From the NCBI RefSeq assembly GCF_023065955.2, contig NW_026623100.1:10703001-10767000 (forward strand): a DNA stretch of 64,000 nucleotides, given 5' to 3'. The notes beneath the pieces were generated by a model. It ran no database searches. It worked only from the letters and a program-made list of their open reading frames with translations, and was not told the DNA's origin. Shown here piece by piece: positions 46,307-57,449 of the stretch. Each line of letters opens with the position of its first letter. Positions within the stretch are counted from its first letter, which is position 1. The stretch is from Ursus arctos (lineage: Eukaryota > Chordata > Mammalia > Carnivora > Ursidae). The translations under genes and the position numbers were made by a program.

Positions 46307-47985
46307 AATTGTGCTCTTATCATTGCCCTGACCTGGTAGAGATATTGCAAACTTAAGCATGCCTTATTAGAATCTTGTGATTGGAAGGCCACCTAGAGTT
46401 TTCTTCCTGTAAGATAAGGATTAGTCTAGGAGTTTGATCATTTTAGGACAGATCATGGAATATTTTCTTTTTTTAAAAACAAAACCAAACTTCTTTGTGT
46501 GACCATTACTCTGATCATTTCCCCCCACCCTCTTGTTCTTGTTACATTTCTTATTTTTTTCCAAAGTTTTGAGTTTGCACAGAATCCCCTCCCCCCCATT
46601 TCTTTGTAGACAGAGATACAAATTTATGTCTGTACTTTATAAGCAGACATGCTTATTAGAGGAAACAAATACTCAGGTACATTGAAAATCTTCTACTTGT
46701 TTAAATTAACAGAAAATTAACCATGTTCTGTTCTAAACTAATGTACTCTGTGGTGACTAGCATAACATAATAATAGAAAACATGTTCTGTTCTTTGTCTT
46801 TTTCACATTTCAGCCTGTTTTTGAATATTTTATTCTTCTCTTTCTTAGTACTATTAACAGAATAAGTTTATATCCAGTAAATGTAATTTTTTTCTTCAAA
46901 TGCCCATGTAGTCACAACTTGTCTACTGGAGACCCTTTTAGGCTGTTTCTTTCTCTCTTTAGAATTCTCCCTGACATCTCTGAAAGCATCCTTGCTTTGC
47001 TCTCCTATTTCCACACTCGTAAACACATCCTGATTTCCCCTCCATCAGTAGATGTGGAATTAGCTATGCCTTAAGAGTCTTAGGTCCTTTCAGTGGAATT
47101 ATATTAGAAACCAAAGTGTGGGTGCCCATAAGACTTAATGATGGACAGAAGTGTTGCTCTTGTTCATAGGAAATGGTCAGTGGTTTTTCTGATTTAACTG
47201 ATCACATTGCCATGTCCTACTTTTCCTTCGAAGAGGTTTCACCGATCACTACAACTTTGCTGTATGTTGATGAACTCCAGCTCTCTAAAGAGGAGTTCCA
47301 GTAGAATTGGAGTTTTGCAGGGAAGCCCAGCAGTCTGGGACTTGTTCTTAGAACGTGGAAAGTTACACAGGATAAGAGTTTGCCTGCTAGTTTATCTCTT
47401 TCTTTGCTGTGGCAAACAGCCACTTGTTACTTGAATTTACCTCTTTGTGAGTCCTGGCAAGGTCTGGGCAGAGAAACTTTTGTTGGCACCTGGATTGCTA
47501 TTTCAGAGTACCAAAAATTAAAAAAAAATTTTTTTTCTTCACAAATCCTGTGTATGAGTTTTGGAAAAAAGAGGTAACTGTTCTAGGAAGTATCATAATC
47601 CTACACTGTATGTCTGGTGGCTTGCTGTCATGATAGGCTTTTCCCTGGTACTTTGTTCTTTCATTATGTCTGTGGAGGTTAAGCTTAAAAAGTTGACCTT
47701 TAGGGCTTGTGGTGTAAAGTTTCTTATTTTTTGTTGCCTGTCATAATTTGCATTTATCTCAAGTTGTCTCTTTTGTAGCTCTTCACCATTCCCCCAAATG
47801 TCTTATCCATTCATATTTCCCCCTTTTTACTTTTATTCAGTAGTAAGGCCCTATTTGTTTGCAAATGATTTTGCAGAGAAATAAGAAGACTGGTTAGAAC
47901 TCTGTTATTGCTATATACTCCTGCCATTGCAGGAGAAATAAGCCTATGGTCTCATGACTGAACATAAGCATAGCGCTGGTATTTG
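46307..47985. other. Intron-like unique sequence
   Basis: No repeat or supported exon. A C-run lies at 46587-46598 and A/T runs at about 47518-47535. Confidence 0.4.
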
Positions 47986-47999
47986 GAAACAATGGAGAA

Positions 48000-48200
48000 T
48001 ACCATTTGTTGGCTATGTTTGCATCCATGGTTTCATTTAGTCCTCACAACAGCTCAAGGGAAGTAGGTGAGTATTGAATCCCTATTTTACATGGAGACAC
48101 TCAAGTAACCAGTAAATTATTTAACCCCACTCTGTTGTGCGACTGGATGATAGAATGTAGGATGTGAGCCCAGGTGTGTCTGATGCAGATCTCAGAGACA
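48000..48200 (+). mobile_element. MIR, sense
   Basis: 'tggtttcatttagtcctcacaacagctcaagggaagtaggtgag', 'ccctattttacatggagacactcaag' and 'gatgtgagcccaggtgtgtctgatgcag' are MIR core and 3' parts in order. Confidence 0.8.
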
Positions 48201-48466
48201 GACTGCCCGCTGCCCCCTGTACAGCAGAGTGTGTTACCTAAACGCGGTCACACAGAGGAGCTTCTCCAAGTCTCATTCTGTTGGTCACCTAATGGGACTT
48301 TTTCATGCGCTTTTTCTAAAGCAGTATTTCCTTTGCTAATATTTAATCATATTCTAGCCCAATTTGTTTATGTTACATTTTTTTTTAAGTATGAGGTTTC
48401 AGTTTTCAATAAGCTTAGCAGAAATCCATTTTACCTTGATTGCTTTTAGGTTAAAAAGTTAGTTCA

Positions 48467-49285
48467 AAATCATTAGTCATCAGGGAAATTCAAATCAAAA
48501 CCACCTTGAGATACCACCTTACGCCACCTTACGCCAGTTAGAATGGCAAAAATTGACAAGGCAGGAAACAACAAATGTTGGAGAGGATGTGGAGAAAGGG
48601 GATCCCTCCTACATTGTTGGTGGGAATGCAAGTTGGTACAGCCACTCTGGAAAACAGTGTGAAGGTCCCTTAAAAAGTTAAAAATTGAGCTACCCTATGA
48701 CCCAGCCATTGCACTACTGGGTATTTACCCCAAAGATACAGACATAGTGAAGAGAAGGGCCATATGCACCCCAATGTTCATAGCAGCATTGTCCATAATA
48801 GCTAAATAGTGGAAGGAGCCGAGATGCCCTTCAACAGACGACTGGATTAATAAGATGTGGTCCATATATACAATGGAATATTACTCAGCCATCAGAAAGA
48901 ACGAGTTCTCAACATTTGCTGCAACATGGACGGGACTGGAGGAGATAATGCTAAGTGAAATAAGTCAAGCAGAGAAAGACAATTATCATATGGTTTCACT
49001 CATTTATGGAACATAAGAAGTAGGAAGATCAGTAGAAGAAAGGGGGGGGTGAACAGAAGGGGGAATGAACCACGAGAGACTATGGACTCTGGGAAACAAA
49101 CTGAGGGCATCAGAGGGGAGGGGGGTGGGGGAATGGGATAGGCCGGTGATGGGTAGTAAGGAGGGCACGTATTGCATGGTGCACTGGGTGTTATACGCAA
49201 GTAATGAATCATGGAACTTTACATCAAAAACTAGGGGTGTACTGTATGGTGACTAACATAATATAATAAAAAAATATTATTAAAA
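48467..49285 (+). mobile_element. Young L1 3' end, sense, 5'-truncated
   Basis: It starts inside the ORF2 C-terminus ('tagtcatcagggaaattcaaatc') and runs through the 3'UTR to a short A-tail after 'aataaaaaaatattatt'. The 14-bp AAAAAGTTAGTTCA flanks it at 48453-48466 and 49286-49299 without mismatch. Similarity to known active-looking L1 3' ends is high, so it inserted recently. It contains G-runs at 49041-49048 and 49120-49129, typical of L1 3'UTRs, and a 10-bp tandem duplication (ccaccttacg, 48514-48533). Confidence 0.95.
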
Positions 49286-49370
49286 AAAAAGTTAGTTCAC
49301 CCTGCCATTAGTTGAAGAATACTTAAGTCATGCAAATAATCTGTTGTATACTCTAGCAAAGTTACCTTTA

Positions 49371-49578
49371 TTTTTATTTATTTATTTTTAAAGATTTTAT
49401 TTATTTGTTTGACAGAGATAGAGACAGCCAGCGAGAGAGGGAACACAAGTAGGGGGAGTGGGAGAGGAAGAAGCAGGCTCCCAGCAGAGGAGCCTGATGT
49501 GGGGCTCCATCCCAGAACGCCAGGATCACGCCCTGAGCCGAAGGCAGACGCCCAACCGCTGTGCCACCCAGGCGCCCC
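49371..49578 (-). mobile_element. Young ursid-type Can-SINE, antisense
   Basis: 'aaagattttatttatttgtttgacagag', 'gacagccagcgagagaggg', 'gcctgatgtggggctcc', 'ccgctgtgccacccaggcgcccc'. The exact 15-bp GCAAAGTTACCTTTA flanks it at 49356-49370 and 49579-49593. Confidence 0.96.
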
Positions 49579-49593
49579 GCAAAGTTACCTTTA

Positions 49594-50148
49594 AATCGAA
49601 ATGTCTATATTATTGGTTACCAGTATTTCTGAAAGAAGTCTGTGTTAACTTGAGTCATCACTGATTTTTGTTTTGTTACTGAGTACAACTGTTAAAGTGT
49701 CTTCCTAGCAAAATGTGTGTAATAGTTTAGAGTGGCATAACTTTTTTTGTTGTTGTTCAGAATATTAGTCTTTAGGAGTTTAGGTTTATTGCTTTGATGC
49801 AGAGGAAGACACTTACAAACTGGTGGCTTTGGTTAAAACACATTATCAATGACTGTTGCAAATTTAGTATATTATAGATGTGAAAATGAGACTATTGTCA
49901 GTTGTGCTCACTGAAGTAACCTTGTCATTGAGTAAATCATAAATGAAGGCATAGGCTTGACTACTATATATTTTGATCTATAACAGAGTTAATGATTAAG
50001 GTAAACCAAAGGCAATATTTTTATTGGTAGTTAGTAAATGTAGGTTTGCAGCGTGGAACTTAAGTTACTTTGAAACCATTTTCTAGGAGTGAGTCCTATT
50101 GAGGGTAAGATATAATATCAAATGTGTACAATTTTTGACTCGTAACAG
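49594..50148. other. Intron-like unique sequence
   Basis: No repeat was recognised. Ends at the acceptor of the candidate exon at 50149. Confidence 0.4.
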
Positions 50149-50253
50149 ATGTTTAACTATTTGGAAGTCATAGAGAAGATCCAGAAAGAACTCCAGCGAT
50201 TGCAAATGACCAGTGATACTCTGGAATTAATAGGATTTAATCTCTTTCCAGAA
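50149..50253 (+). CDS. Candidate coding exon, unidentified
   Basis: An acceptor-like 'ttttgactcgtaacag' ends at 50148. The next 35 codons are open and clearly protein-like in composition, with an amphipathic Lys/Glu/Gln/Leu-rich run (reading IEKIQKELQRLQ) typical of a coiled coil. A possible donor GAA/GTGAAA lies at 50253/50254, leaving phase 0. Without splicing the frame continues to a TAA at 50320-50322, 57 codons from the ATG at 50149. An in-frame TAA just upstream shows that it either begins at this ATG or is joined by splicing. It is not derived from any repeat I recognise. I cannot name the protein. It could also be a retrocopy fragment. Confidence 0.4.
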
Positions 50254-50322
50254 GTGAAAGACAGTGTTCACGGTTTTCTTTTCCTGAGGAACAGTGGCAG
50301 TGTTATCATTTGGGAGAAATAA

Positions 50323-50600
50323 GAGTCTAGAGACCTTGGTTCCCTTGTAGCTTCCTCCTTGATTTCGGAAAAGTCACTTGAGCTCTTTGGAGGCTTTTTT
50401 TGTTTATGGTTTTTAATTTAAATTTTTATTCTACTGGTAATGATCATGGGGCAATTTTAAAGATTGGGAAAGTTGCTACAAGGCAAAATGCAGCAAACAG
50501 GGTTGTTTGTTTCTTTTTTTCCTTAAAGGACAAGAAGGTGGGTATTGCTAATTACAGGGCTTGGCATTTGTGGAGATACACTTCATGACTATATGCTTAT
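50323..50600. other. Intron-like unique sequence
   Basis: No repeat was recognised. The MIR-like phrase 'gaaaagtcacttgagctctttggaggc' near 50368-50394 is too short to call. Confidence 0.35.
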
Positions 50601-50608
50601 TTATTTTA

Positions 50609-50810
50609 GATTTTTTTTGAAGATTTATTATTTTAGAGAGAGAGAGCATGAGTGAGCAGAGAGGAGGGGCAGAGAGAGAGGGAGACTCCTGAAGCAGACT
50701 TCCTGCTGAGTGCAGAGCCCAACTGGGGTCTCAATCCCAGGACCCCGAGATCATGACTTGAGCAAACATCAAGAGTCAGCCTCCCAACCGACTGAGCCAC
50801 CCAGGCTCCT
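50609..50810 (-). mobile_element. Can-SINE, antisense
   Basis: 'gaagatttattattttagagagagagagc', 'ctcctgaagcagacttcctgctgagtgcagagccc', 'ccgagatcatgacttgagc', 'ccgactgagccacccaggctcc'. Older copy. Confidence 0.9.
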
Positions 50811-50904
50811 CACCATAAATACTTAGAAGAAGAAGCAGTGATTGCTAATATCCAGCAAAAATAAACTAGGATTTAACCTAGATAATGAACTGCTCTCTCT
50901 CTCT

Positions 50905-51102
50905 TTTTTTAAGATTTATTTAAAAGAGAGATAAAGAGGACACAGGTACATATGTGAGTGGGGGGAAAGGCAGAGGGAAAGGGAGAATCTCAAGCAGACT
51001 CCCCAAGGAGCATGAGGTGGGCTTAGTATCATGACCCTGAGATCATGACCTGAGCCGAAATTAAGAGTCTGATGCTTCACTGACTGAGCCACCCCAGCGC
51101 CC
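50905..51102 (-). mobile_element. Can-SINE, antisense
   Basis: 'tttttttaagatttatttaaaagagag', 'aatctcaagcagactccccaaggagc', 'gaccctgagatcatgacctgagccgaaattaagagtc', 'gactgagccaccccagcgccc'. Confidence 0.92.
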
Positions 51103-51129
51103 GTGTTTGTGTATCCTTCTAATACATTT

Positions 51130-51300
51130 TTTATACGTTGATTTATGTCTGTCAATCCCATAATTATATGTGTATCCATGTCTGTATATGTGTGTGTTTT
51201 AAAATGTTTACACAGATGGCATTATGCTACATATGTAAGTAGTGTGCAAGCATTATTCTGTATGCACAAAAACATCTTGGTTTTTTTTTACTCCCATCAT
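51130..51300. mobile_element. Old L1 3'UTR-like fragment
   Basis: 'gtttacacagatggcattatgctacatatgtaagtagtgtgcaagc' resembles the 'tttacacaaatggtatcatac...ttttgcaacttgc' segment of old L1 3'UTRs. Weak; orientation not set. Confidence 0.35.
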
Positions 51301-52585
51301 TTCACTGTTTGGGGAGGGGCACACCCTAGAAATCCCTGCTCCACCGTTTTCACTGATGTCACACTATAGCCACTTTTCATACTACTCTATTCTCCAGTTT
51401 CCAGCAAGATTCTGGCCCAAGTTCATCTGAACTACATATATAACTTTTTCATCCTTGTTCCTTCAGGAGTTTGTCTTTTAGAGTTTAGGTCGTGGCACGG
51501 CAGATGTGACTTTTGTCCCTACATACGTGGTAGATAATGGTTAGGACACGACATCAAAACCTCTGTGTTATCCTCCGTCTCTTCAACATCCACATTGTAG
51601 TTCTCTTTTTCAATGTTTGGGTACACTTGGTTCTTGATATCTAGTAATGGGAATGTTATTGTTCGTTGATTTTCATTAAATTCAGACTATTCCATGATTA
51701 CGTAATCAGTTGTGTGACTATAGATAATAGTTCGTTGGACATTATTTATTTCCTCTGCAGTTAGGTGATGATATCATGTCCAACCTGGGGTGCTTGAGAG
51801 TAAAGGAAGTGCTATGAATAGTTATGATGGGGTAATAGTTGTAAATGGGAATGGTCCTGAGCAAAGGTAAGTATGTAGTCACCCTGTTAGTGAAGTGAAA
51901 GACGGTGATAGCGAACGGCCGTGTTTGGGCAAAACAGGGAAACTGATTCACTTGTGCTGGGAAGTGAAGTTCAGTGATCTAGAACCTTCATTCAGAATCC
52001 TGGTGAGCCTGTGTACCTGAGAGAGAGGGCATGATCCAGTGCGTTCATCAAGCACGCGGAACAGGCACAGAATGGCAATCGATGCCTTAAGAAGGGAGCA
52101 CAAACAGAGGAGAGGGGAGCCGTTTCCTGAGGTGGTAGCGAGCATTTGCTGAAGCAGTCATGAAAGGAAGTTGTCTTTTGGTGTGCTGATTAAGATCGAA
52201 AAGGTTAATAAGCCCTCTTCTCAAGGGAAATGAGTTTTGCCGTCTCTGAACCAATTGGATGCAAGAGCAAAGATAACCTGGGTTTCCTTATCAGAAAACT
52301 CAGATTCGAGATAAAGTAGAAATAAGACACTCTCCCGTGTCCTCTTGTCACCTTCCTTCAAGAAAGTTCCTCCTTGCATGTGAATTTGCTTCGTCTGTTC
52401 TTTTTGGGGGACTACCCAGAAGTTCACATGCTAAACTGTCTTAGTGCTTCAACTGCTACAGTAATGAATTAGATCTTGAGGGAAATGTACTAATCTTATT
52501 AGTTACAGGATATTAGGGGTTTATGGGCATAATGCTCGTGGATTTGTAAGTAGCTTTCTTCATATCGCTCCTTTCCCTCTCCTTA
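51301..52585. other. Intron-like unique sequence
   Basis: No repeat or exon could be supported. Confidence 0.4.
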
Positions 52586-52589
52586 GCTT

Positions 52590-53480
52590 TGTTAAATCAT
52601 TCATTTCCCTAGTGTTTACTGAGCGTATGCAAGGTACTGTTCTAGGCACCGGCAGTATAGCGGGGAACAAGATAGGCTCTGTGACAGCAAGGAGATCACC
52701 TATTTGTGGGGACGCTAAGGGTGCGGGGAGGGAGTTCCCAGTAATATCTGAGCAACTGAACGGGCTAGATTATTTCGGATAGCAAGGAATACTGACAGTA
52801 AGACAAGCTAATGTGAGAATGCCAGAGGTGGGAATGAGGACTGATAGAGGTAGAGAAGGCCTCTCTGAGGAGGTGACAGTTTAATTGAGGCCAGAAAAGT
52901 AGGATGAAGAGGAGTCCTAGCAGTAGGAATAGCAGGTACGAAAGTCCTCAAGTAAGAGGAGCTTCGCATTGGGGCGCTTGGGCGGCTCAGTCGGTTAAGT
53001 GTCTGCCTTCGGCTCAGGTCGTGATCCTGGAGTGCCGGGATCGAGCCCCACGTCTTTCCCTCTGCCTCTGCTTGCTGCTCTGCTTACTTGTGCTCCCTTT
53101 CTCTCTGTCAAATAAATAAATGAATCTTTTAAAAAATGGAAAAAAAAGAAAAGAATGAGCTTGGCATGTTGAAAGAACACAAAGTCAGTGCAGGTAAAGC
53201 CTAGTAAGAGGGAGTGTGGGGCAGAGATGGGCATCAAGAGTTCTGCGGTTAATTTGAGATGCTTACGCTGGAGATACACCTTTTGTTGTTATTGGCATAC
53301 AGGTGAAATTTAAAGTCATGGGAACGGATGCGAGAATGTACAGGATTGAGCCCTGTCATACGCCGTCTTTGAGGGAGGGGAAGCAGTTGGTGAAGTAGGA
53401 AGAATGTTGGGAAATTGTGATACTGAGGACATCAGTTGAGGGAAGTGTTTGAAGAAGGAGAAAAGCGGTGTCACGTGGGA
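52590..53480 (-). mobile_element. L2, antisense, split by a Can-SINE
   Basis: Left part: 'tcattcatttccctagtgtttactgagcg', 'ggtactgttctaggcaccggcagtatagcggggaacaagata', 'gaaggcctctctgaggaggtgacag'. Right of the SINE it continues with 'cttggcatgttgaaagaacacaaagtcagtg' and possibly 'ggattgagccctgtcatacgcc'. This is one of the longest L2 copies in the window. Confidence 0.65.
52971..53155 (+). mobile_element. Can-SINE, sense, inserted in L2
   Basis: 'ggggcgcttgggcggctcagtcggttaagtgtctgccttcggctcaggtcgtgatcc' head, B-box 'ggatcgagcccc', CT-rich middle, 'caaataaataaatgaatctttt', A-rich tail. Flanks 'gagcttcgcat' and 'gagcttggcat' are a near-perfect target duplication. Confidence 0.94.
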
Positions 53481-53489
53481 TGCTGCTGA

Positions 53490-54945
53490 GGGGTTGTGTG
53501 AGATGAGGACCAATTTTATGTACAGCTCTCATTTCTAATCCTGGCATCTCTGTGCTCTCCAGGATTTAGCTTATCTTCATCTCCTCTGTTATTACCATCC
53601 TGAGCACCTGATGTTAACCCAAAAATGTTGCCTTTCTTTACTCTTGCAAATGTGCCTCCCCTCACCCTCTTTGCCACAGCCTTGCCTGTCCCATAGAGTC
53701 TAGCTAAAATGCCTTAGCACTCCCATGATCTCTAGTTGTCCCTTTGACCCTCCCTGGCACCCCCTTGCCAGCATTTCACCTGCGCTCCATGATGGCCACA
53801 GAAATACACTCAGCCCCCTGCCACCCTTTCCTCTTCACTCTCTCTTCCCAACTCCGTTCCCCGAGGTCTGTGATCATGACTTTCTCATGGTTTTTTCTCT
53901 TCATATTCTTATTAGTCGGAGTGGGTCTTCTGGTTCTGTTCTCTAGGTCCTTCAATTAAAGCCATGTTACTACTATCTGTTTGTGTGTGTTGTGCCTTTA
54001 AATTAAGTAACATTATTATTAAAGTGTAACGTGCTCATAGTAACATGCTTCTGTTGAAAGAATGGTGTCCAGCTTAATTTCTCTGTACTCTTCCAGTCTC
54101 AGTTCCTAGAAGTAGCTATTTTTAGTTCTTTTGGCTGTTCTTTCCGATACTTCCAGATTTATAAATTACATATATCTGCTATTTTTTGATTTTTAAAAAA
54201 GAATTTAGGTGTCCTCTATGGACTTCCTATTATAGATGAGCATTTAGCTCTTATTCCCTTTTTTTTGTTCTCATTCTTTCAGTATAGTTACATTGTAATT
54301 TTTAGCTAACTCATTACTCCATATTTACATCATTGTGACCAAGTAAATATATCTTACTTTTGAGCCAAGTATTGGACCTTTCCTTCATTGTACAACTTTC
54401 TGTTTTTCCTGGTTTTAATAGTTGTCTCATTTTTCTTTTGTATCATTTTCCGCATGGCTATTTTTCCCAGTTGATTATCTATGCCATATTCCCACTGTAG
54501 TTCTCTCCAGATGCTTTACTATGCCAGATAACCTGTCAGTTTTATTTTCTTTCTAGTTAGTTTCCTCCTGGAACTCTGTCCTTTATTATCCTGGGAGCTC
54601 CCTTTGCCTCCCTTTTGAGCGTCCATGTTCAGATCCTGAGTTTTCCTCTTTCTTGACTTTTTCCTTTGCTTTGCTGGAGCACCTTCTCTTGTAGCTTCCT
54701 GAATAGTTTCATGCTTGAATATTTTTAAATTCTAGTTTCACACAAAATTGATGGCTGGGTAGAGGATTTTAATTCGAAAAATATGTTTCCTTTGAATCTT
54801 TAAGACATGCCTTTATTGTCTTGTAGCAGCCAGTGTGGTTATTGAGATAAGTCCTGTGTTTTTGGTATATTACCTGTTTGCCCCTTCCCCTTTAGAAACT
54901 TGAAAAATTTATATTCCTCTTTCTGTCTCCCTCTTTCCCTCCCCG
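53490..54945. other. Intron-like sequence, mostly unassigned
   Basis: A pyrimidine-rich part (53640-53960) gives a 71-codon frame with a hydrophobic tail, not called. From about 53960 to 54940 the sequence is AT-rich with old-L1-like phrases ('gtgtccagcttaatttctctgtactcttccag', 'tagcttcctgaatagtttc'), possibly HAL1/L1M-derived, but I could not align it confidently. Confidence 0.35.
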
Positions 54946-54948
54946 ATT

Positions 54949-55042
54949 TCAGCTCAGCTCTTGATCATGGAGGTTGTGAGTTTAAGCCCAGCATTGGACT
55001 CCACATTGAGCATGGAGCCTACTTAAAAAAAAAAAAAAAAAA
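54949..55042 (+). mobile_element. Can-SINE, sense, 5'-truncated
   Basis: 'gctcagctcttgatcatggaggttgtgagtttaagcccagcattggactccacattgagcatggagcctacttaa' and an A-run: the older, short 3' form. The first part of the head is missing or decayed. Confidence 0.8.
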
Positions 55043-55056
55043 GTGACATGAATGGA

Positions 55057-55435
55057 CATTCTTGCCCTGTTCCCATTAAGTATGATGTGGATGACAGGTT
55101 TTTTCCTAATCATACATGAGTGTTGGATTTTGTCAAATGCTTTTAATGCATCTGTTAAAATTCATGGTTTTTTGTCTCTTATTCTGTTAATGTAGTGTAT
55201 TTTTTTTTTTTTTTAAGTAATCTCTGTGCCCAACATGGGGCTTAAACTCACAACCCCGAGATCAAGAGTTGAATGCTCTACTGACTGAGCCAGCCAGGAG
55301 CCCCTGGAATAATATTAATTTATGATGTTGAACCAACCATGGATACTACCATCTGAACCTGGGTTTTTTGTTTGTTCATTTGTTTTTTGGGGGAAGATTC
55401 TTACAAAGAACTAACTTTCGGCTTTATTGATTTTT
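55057..55435 (-). mobile_element. L1 ORF2 piece, antisense, split by SINE
   Basis: 'tgaatggacattcttgccctgttcccattaagtatgatgtggatg', 'gttggattttgtcaaatgcttttaatgcatctgtt' and, right of a SINE, 'gatgttgaaccaaccatgg' are reversed L1 ORF2 RT-region text. Confidence 0.7.
55201..55304 (-). mobile_element. Old Can-SINE, antisense, inserted in L1
   Basis: T-run, 'aagtaatctctgtgcccaacatggggcttaaactcacaaccccgagatcaagagttg', 'ctgactgagccagccaggagcccc': the short, CT-poor old subfamily. Confidence 0.88.
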
Positions 55436-55439
55436 CTCT

Positions 55440-55990
55440 GTAGATTAAATTGGGAAGAAAAGACATCATGAAATACCTATTTAGATCTTAATTTCTTTCA
55501 GCAGAGTTTTGTAGTTTTCTGCACATAGATCCTGTACATATTTTATTAGAGTTATAGCCTAGTATTTAATTTGGGCAGATGCTAGTGTAAATGGCATTGT
55601 GTTTTTAATTTCAAATCCAACTGTTTATTACCAGAATATAAGAAAGCCCTTGATTTTTGTGTATTAACCTTGTATCTTGAAAACTTGCTATAATTCCTTA
55701 ATAGTTCCAGGAGTTTTTTGTGGACCTTTGGAATCTTCCATGTAGACAATGTCATTTGCAAACAAATGTTTTTTTTTCTTCCCAACCTATATACTTTTTA
55801 TTTCCTTGCCCTGTTCTGCATCATTCAGGACTTCCCCTGTGACGTTGAATAGGAGTGGTAGGAGCAGACATCCTTGCCTTTCTCCTGATCTTAGTAGGAG
55901 AGCATCTGGTTTCTCATCATTAAGTGTGTATTAGCTGGAGACTTTTTTTGTTAATATTCTTTCTCAAGTTAAGGAAGTTCCCCTCTATTC
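55440..55990 (-). mobile_element. L1 ORF2 piece, antisense (out of order with neighbour)
   Basis: 'cagcagagttttgtagttttctgcacatagatcctgtacatattttattagagttat', 'ttgatttttgtgtattaaccttgtatcttgaaaacttgct' and 'aataggagtggtaggagcagacatccttgcc' are reversed ORF2 RT-region text that should lie before, not after, the piece at 55057-55435. A minus-strand frame at 55582-55785 retains L1-type 'SRYKVNTQKS'. Confidence 0.75.
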
Positions 55991-56039
55991 CTAGTTTGTG
56001 TAAAGCCATTACTTTTCCCATATATTTTTCTACCACTTT

Positions 56040-57130
56040 TTCTCTCTCCTCTCCTGGGTATGCTTGATGATAGCTCAGTTTTCTTCAATCTTCTTTCTTT
56101 CTTCTTCAGACTGGATAACTTCTATTGATCTAACTTCAAGTTCACGGATTCTTTTGCCATCAGAAACGTGGGGTTGAGCATCAACTCCAGAATTTCCATT
56201 TTGTTTCGTAATTTCTACCCCTTTATTTTCTCTATTCATTACATCAGTTTTTTATCACACTTTCCTTTAATTCTGCAAATGTGGTTTTATTTAGTTCTTT
56301 TATAGTAGCTGTTTTAAAGTCTTCATCTGCTAAATCCAACATCTGGGAACACTCAGAGACCATTTCTGTGGACTGCTTTTTATTTTTTTCTCCCAGTACA
56401 GGTCACACTTTCTTTTTTTCTTGTATGTCTCCTCAATATTTGTTGACTACTGTATATTTTAGATAATATATTGATGCAACTGTAGATTCTTACTTTTAAA
56501 ATTGTATCCCTGAAGCTGTGGGTGGTTTCACTTGCTTATTTGTTCAGTAACGTGACTGGGCCAACTCTCCAAAGTCTGTCTTTCCCACAGTATGTGGCTA
56601 CTGATAATCTCTCTACACTTTTGTGTTGATTTATTTTTCTTTTTAAGCGCATAGAAGAGTGTTCAGCCAAAGATTGGTCGGGTGCTATAGTCGGTTTGAG
56701 CCAGTAAGACCTCCCTTCTCTGCGGACGGGTACTTGCGGAGCAGTCATACTTCAGGCTGTTTTCCAGTCCGCCTTGGCTTTACTCTCCTCTTGCCTCTAT
56801 GTCAGGTCCTCTGTGTGTGAGCATGGGTTCTGTCAGCCAGGCCCACTCTGGTTTCTGCTCTGCATGCTTACAGCCTCCCGTCAACCTCAACTATGAAGAG
56901 CTTTTTAAGCTCCCTGCAGCTGTCTCACTCTCTGGAACTTCTCATTACGTCTCCTGGCTGGTCTGTCCGTCATCCGGTGCCTGCTCCATATTGTGCAGCA
57001 GCCTCAGGCTGACGGAGACACTGACCGTCCCTTTCATTTGCCTCAGAGATTGCCACTTTGACCCACACTCCAAATCAAGTGAGTCCCCTCTGGCCGTGAC
57101 TGTGAATCTGCAGGTTTCAAGGCCTCCTCC
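56040..57130 (-). mobile_element. L1M/HAL1 5' part, antisense
   Basis: 'cttctattgatctaacttcaagttcacggattcttttgcc', 'tttaaagtcttcatctgctaaatccaacatctggg', 'gtatattttagataatatattgatgcaactgtagattc' match the same region of the long L1M at 39700-40140 and of the copy at 63500-63860. The GC-richer part beyond about 56760 is probably its 5'UTR. Confidence 0.6.
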
Positions 57131-57369
57131 CGCCGTGTTGAACTTCTGAAGGGATACACCTGAGGAGGGACGAGGGCAGCTCCTGGCAAAAGAGTCACAT
57201 ACCTACTGTGTTCTTACTCAAAGTGCAGTGTTTTCATGCATAAACAATTTGAATTTTGTATGTCTCTGGTTGATTTCCAGAGCACTGAAATGGTTGTTTT
57301 TGACTCGTTTGGCTAGCTTTACCGTCACTGTTAGGAAGAGGAGCTGTGGGCCTCCTCAGTCTGTTATGG

Positions 57370-57445
57370 TAGAAGTTAGAAGTCCCTTGGGCATTTTTTA
57401 TATGTTCTGTCAGGTGATTCTGATTTGTAGGCAGGCCTGAGACCC
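57370..57445. mobile_element. Charlie/MER5-like remnant
   Basis: 'tcaggtgattctgatttgtaggcaggcctgagacccatt' resembles the inner end of MER5/MER20-type elements. Only one end is visible. Confidence 0.35.
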
Positions 57446-57449
57446 ATTA

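Noticed and set aside
53744..53959. 71-codon frame ending in a hydrophobic, membrane-segment-like stretch
   Set aside because: It overlaps another frame of equal length, lies in pyrimidine-rich sequence (which encodes Leu/Phe/Ser by composition), and has no promoter, splice or homology support.
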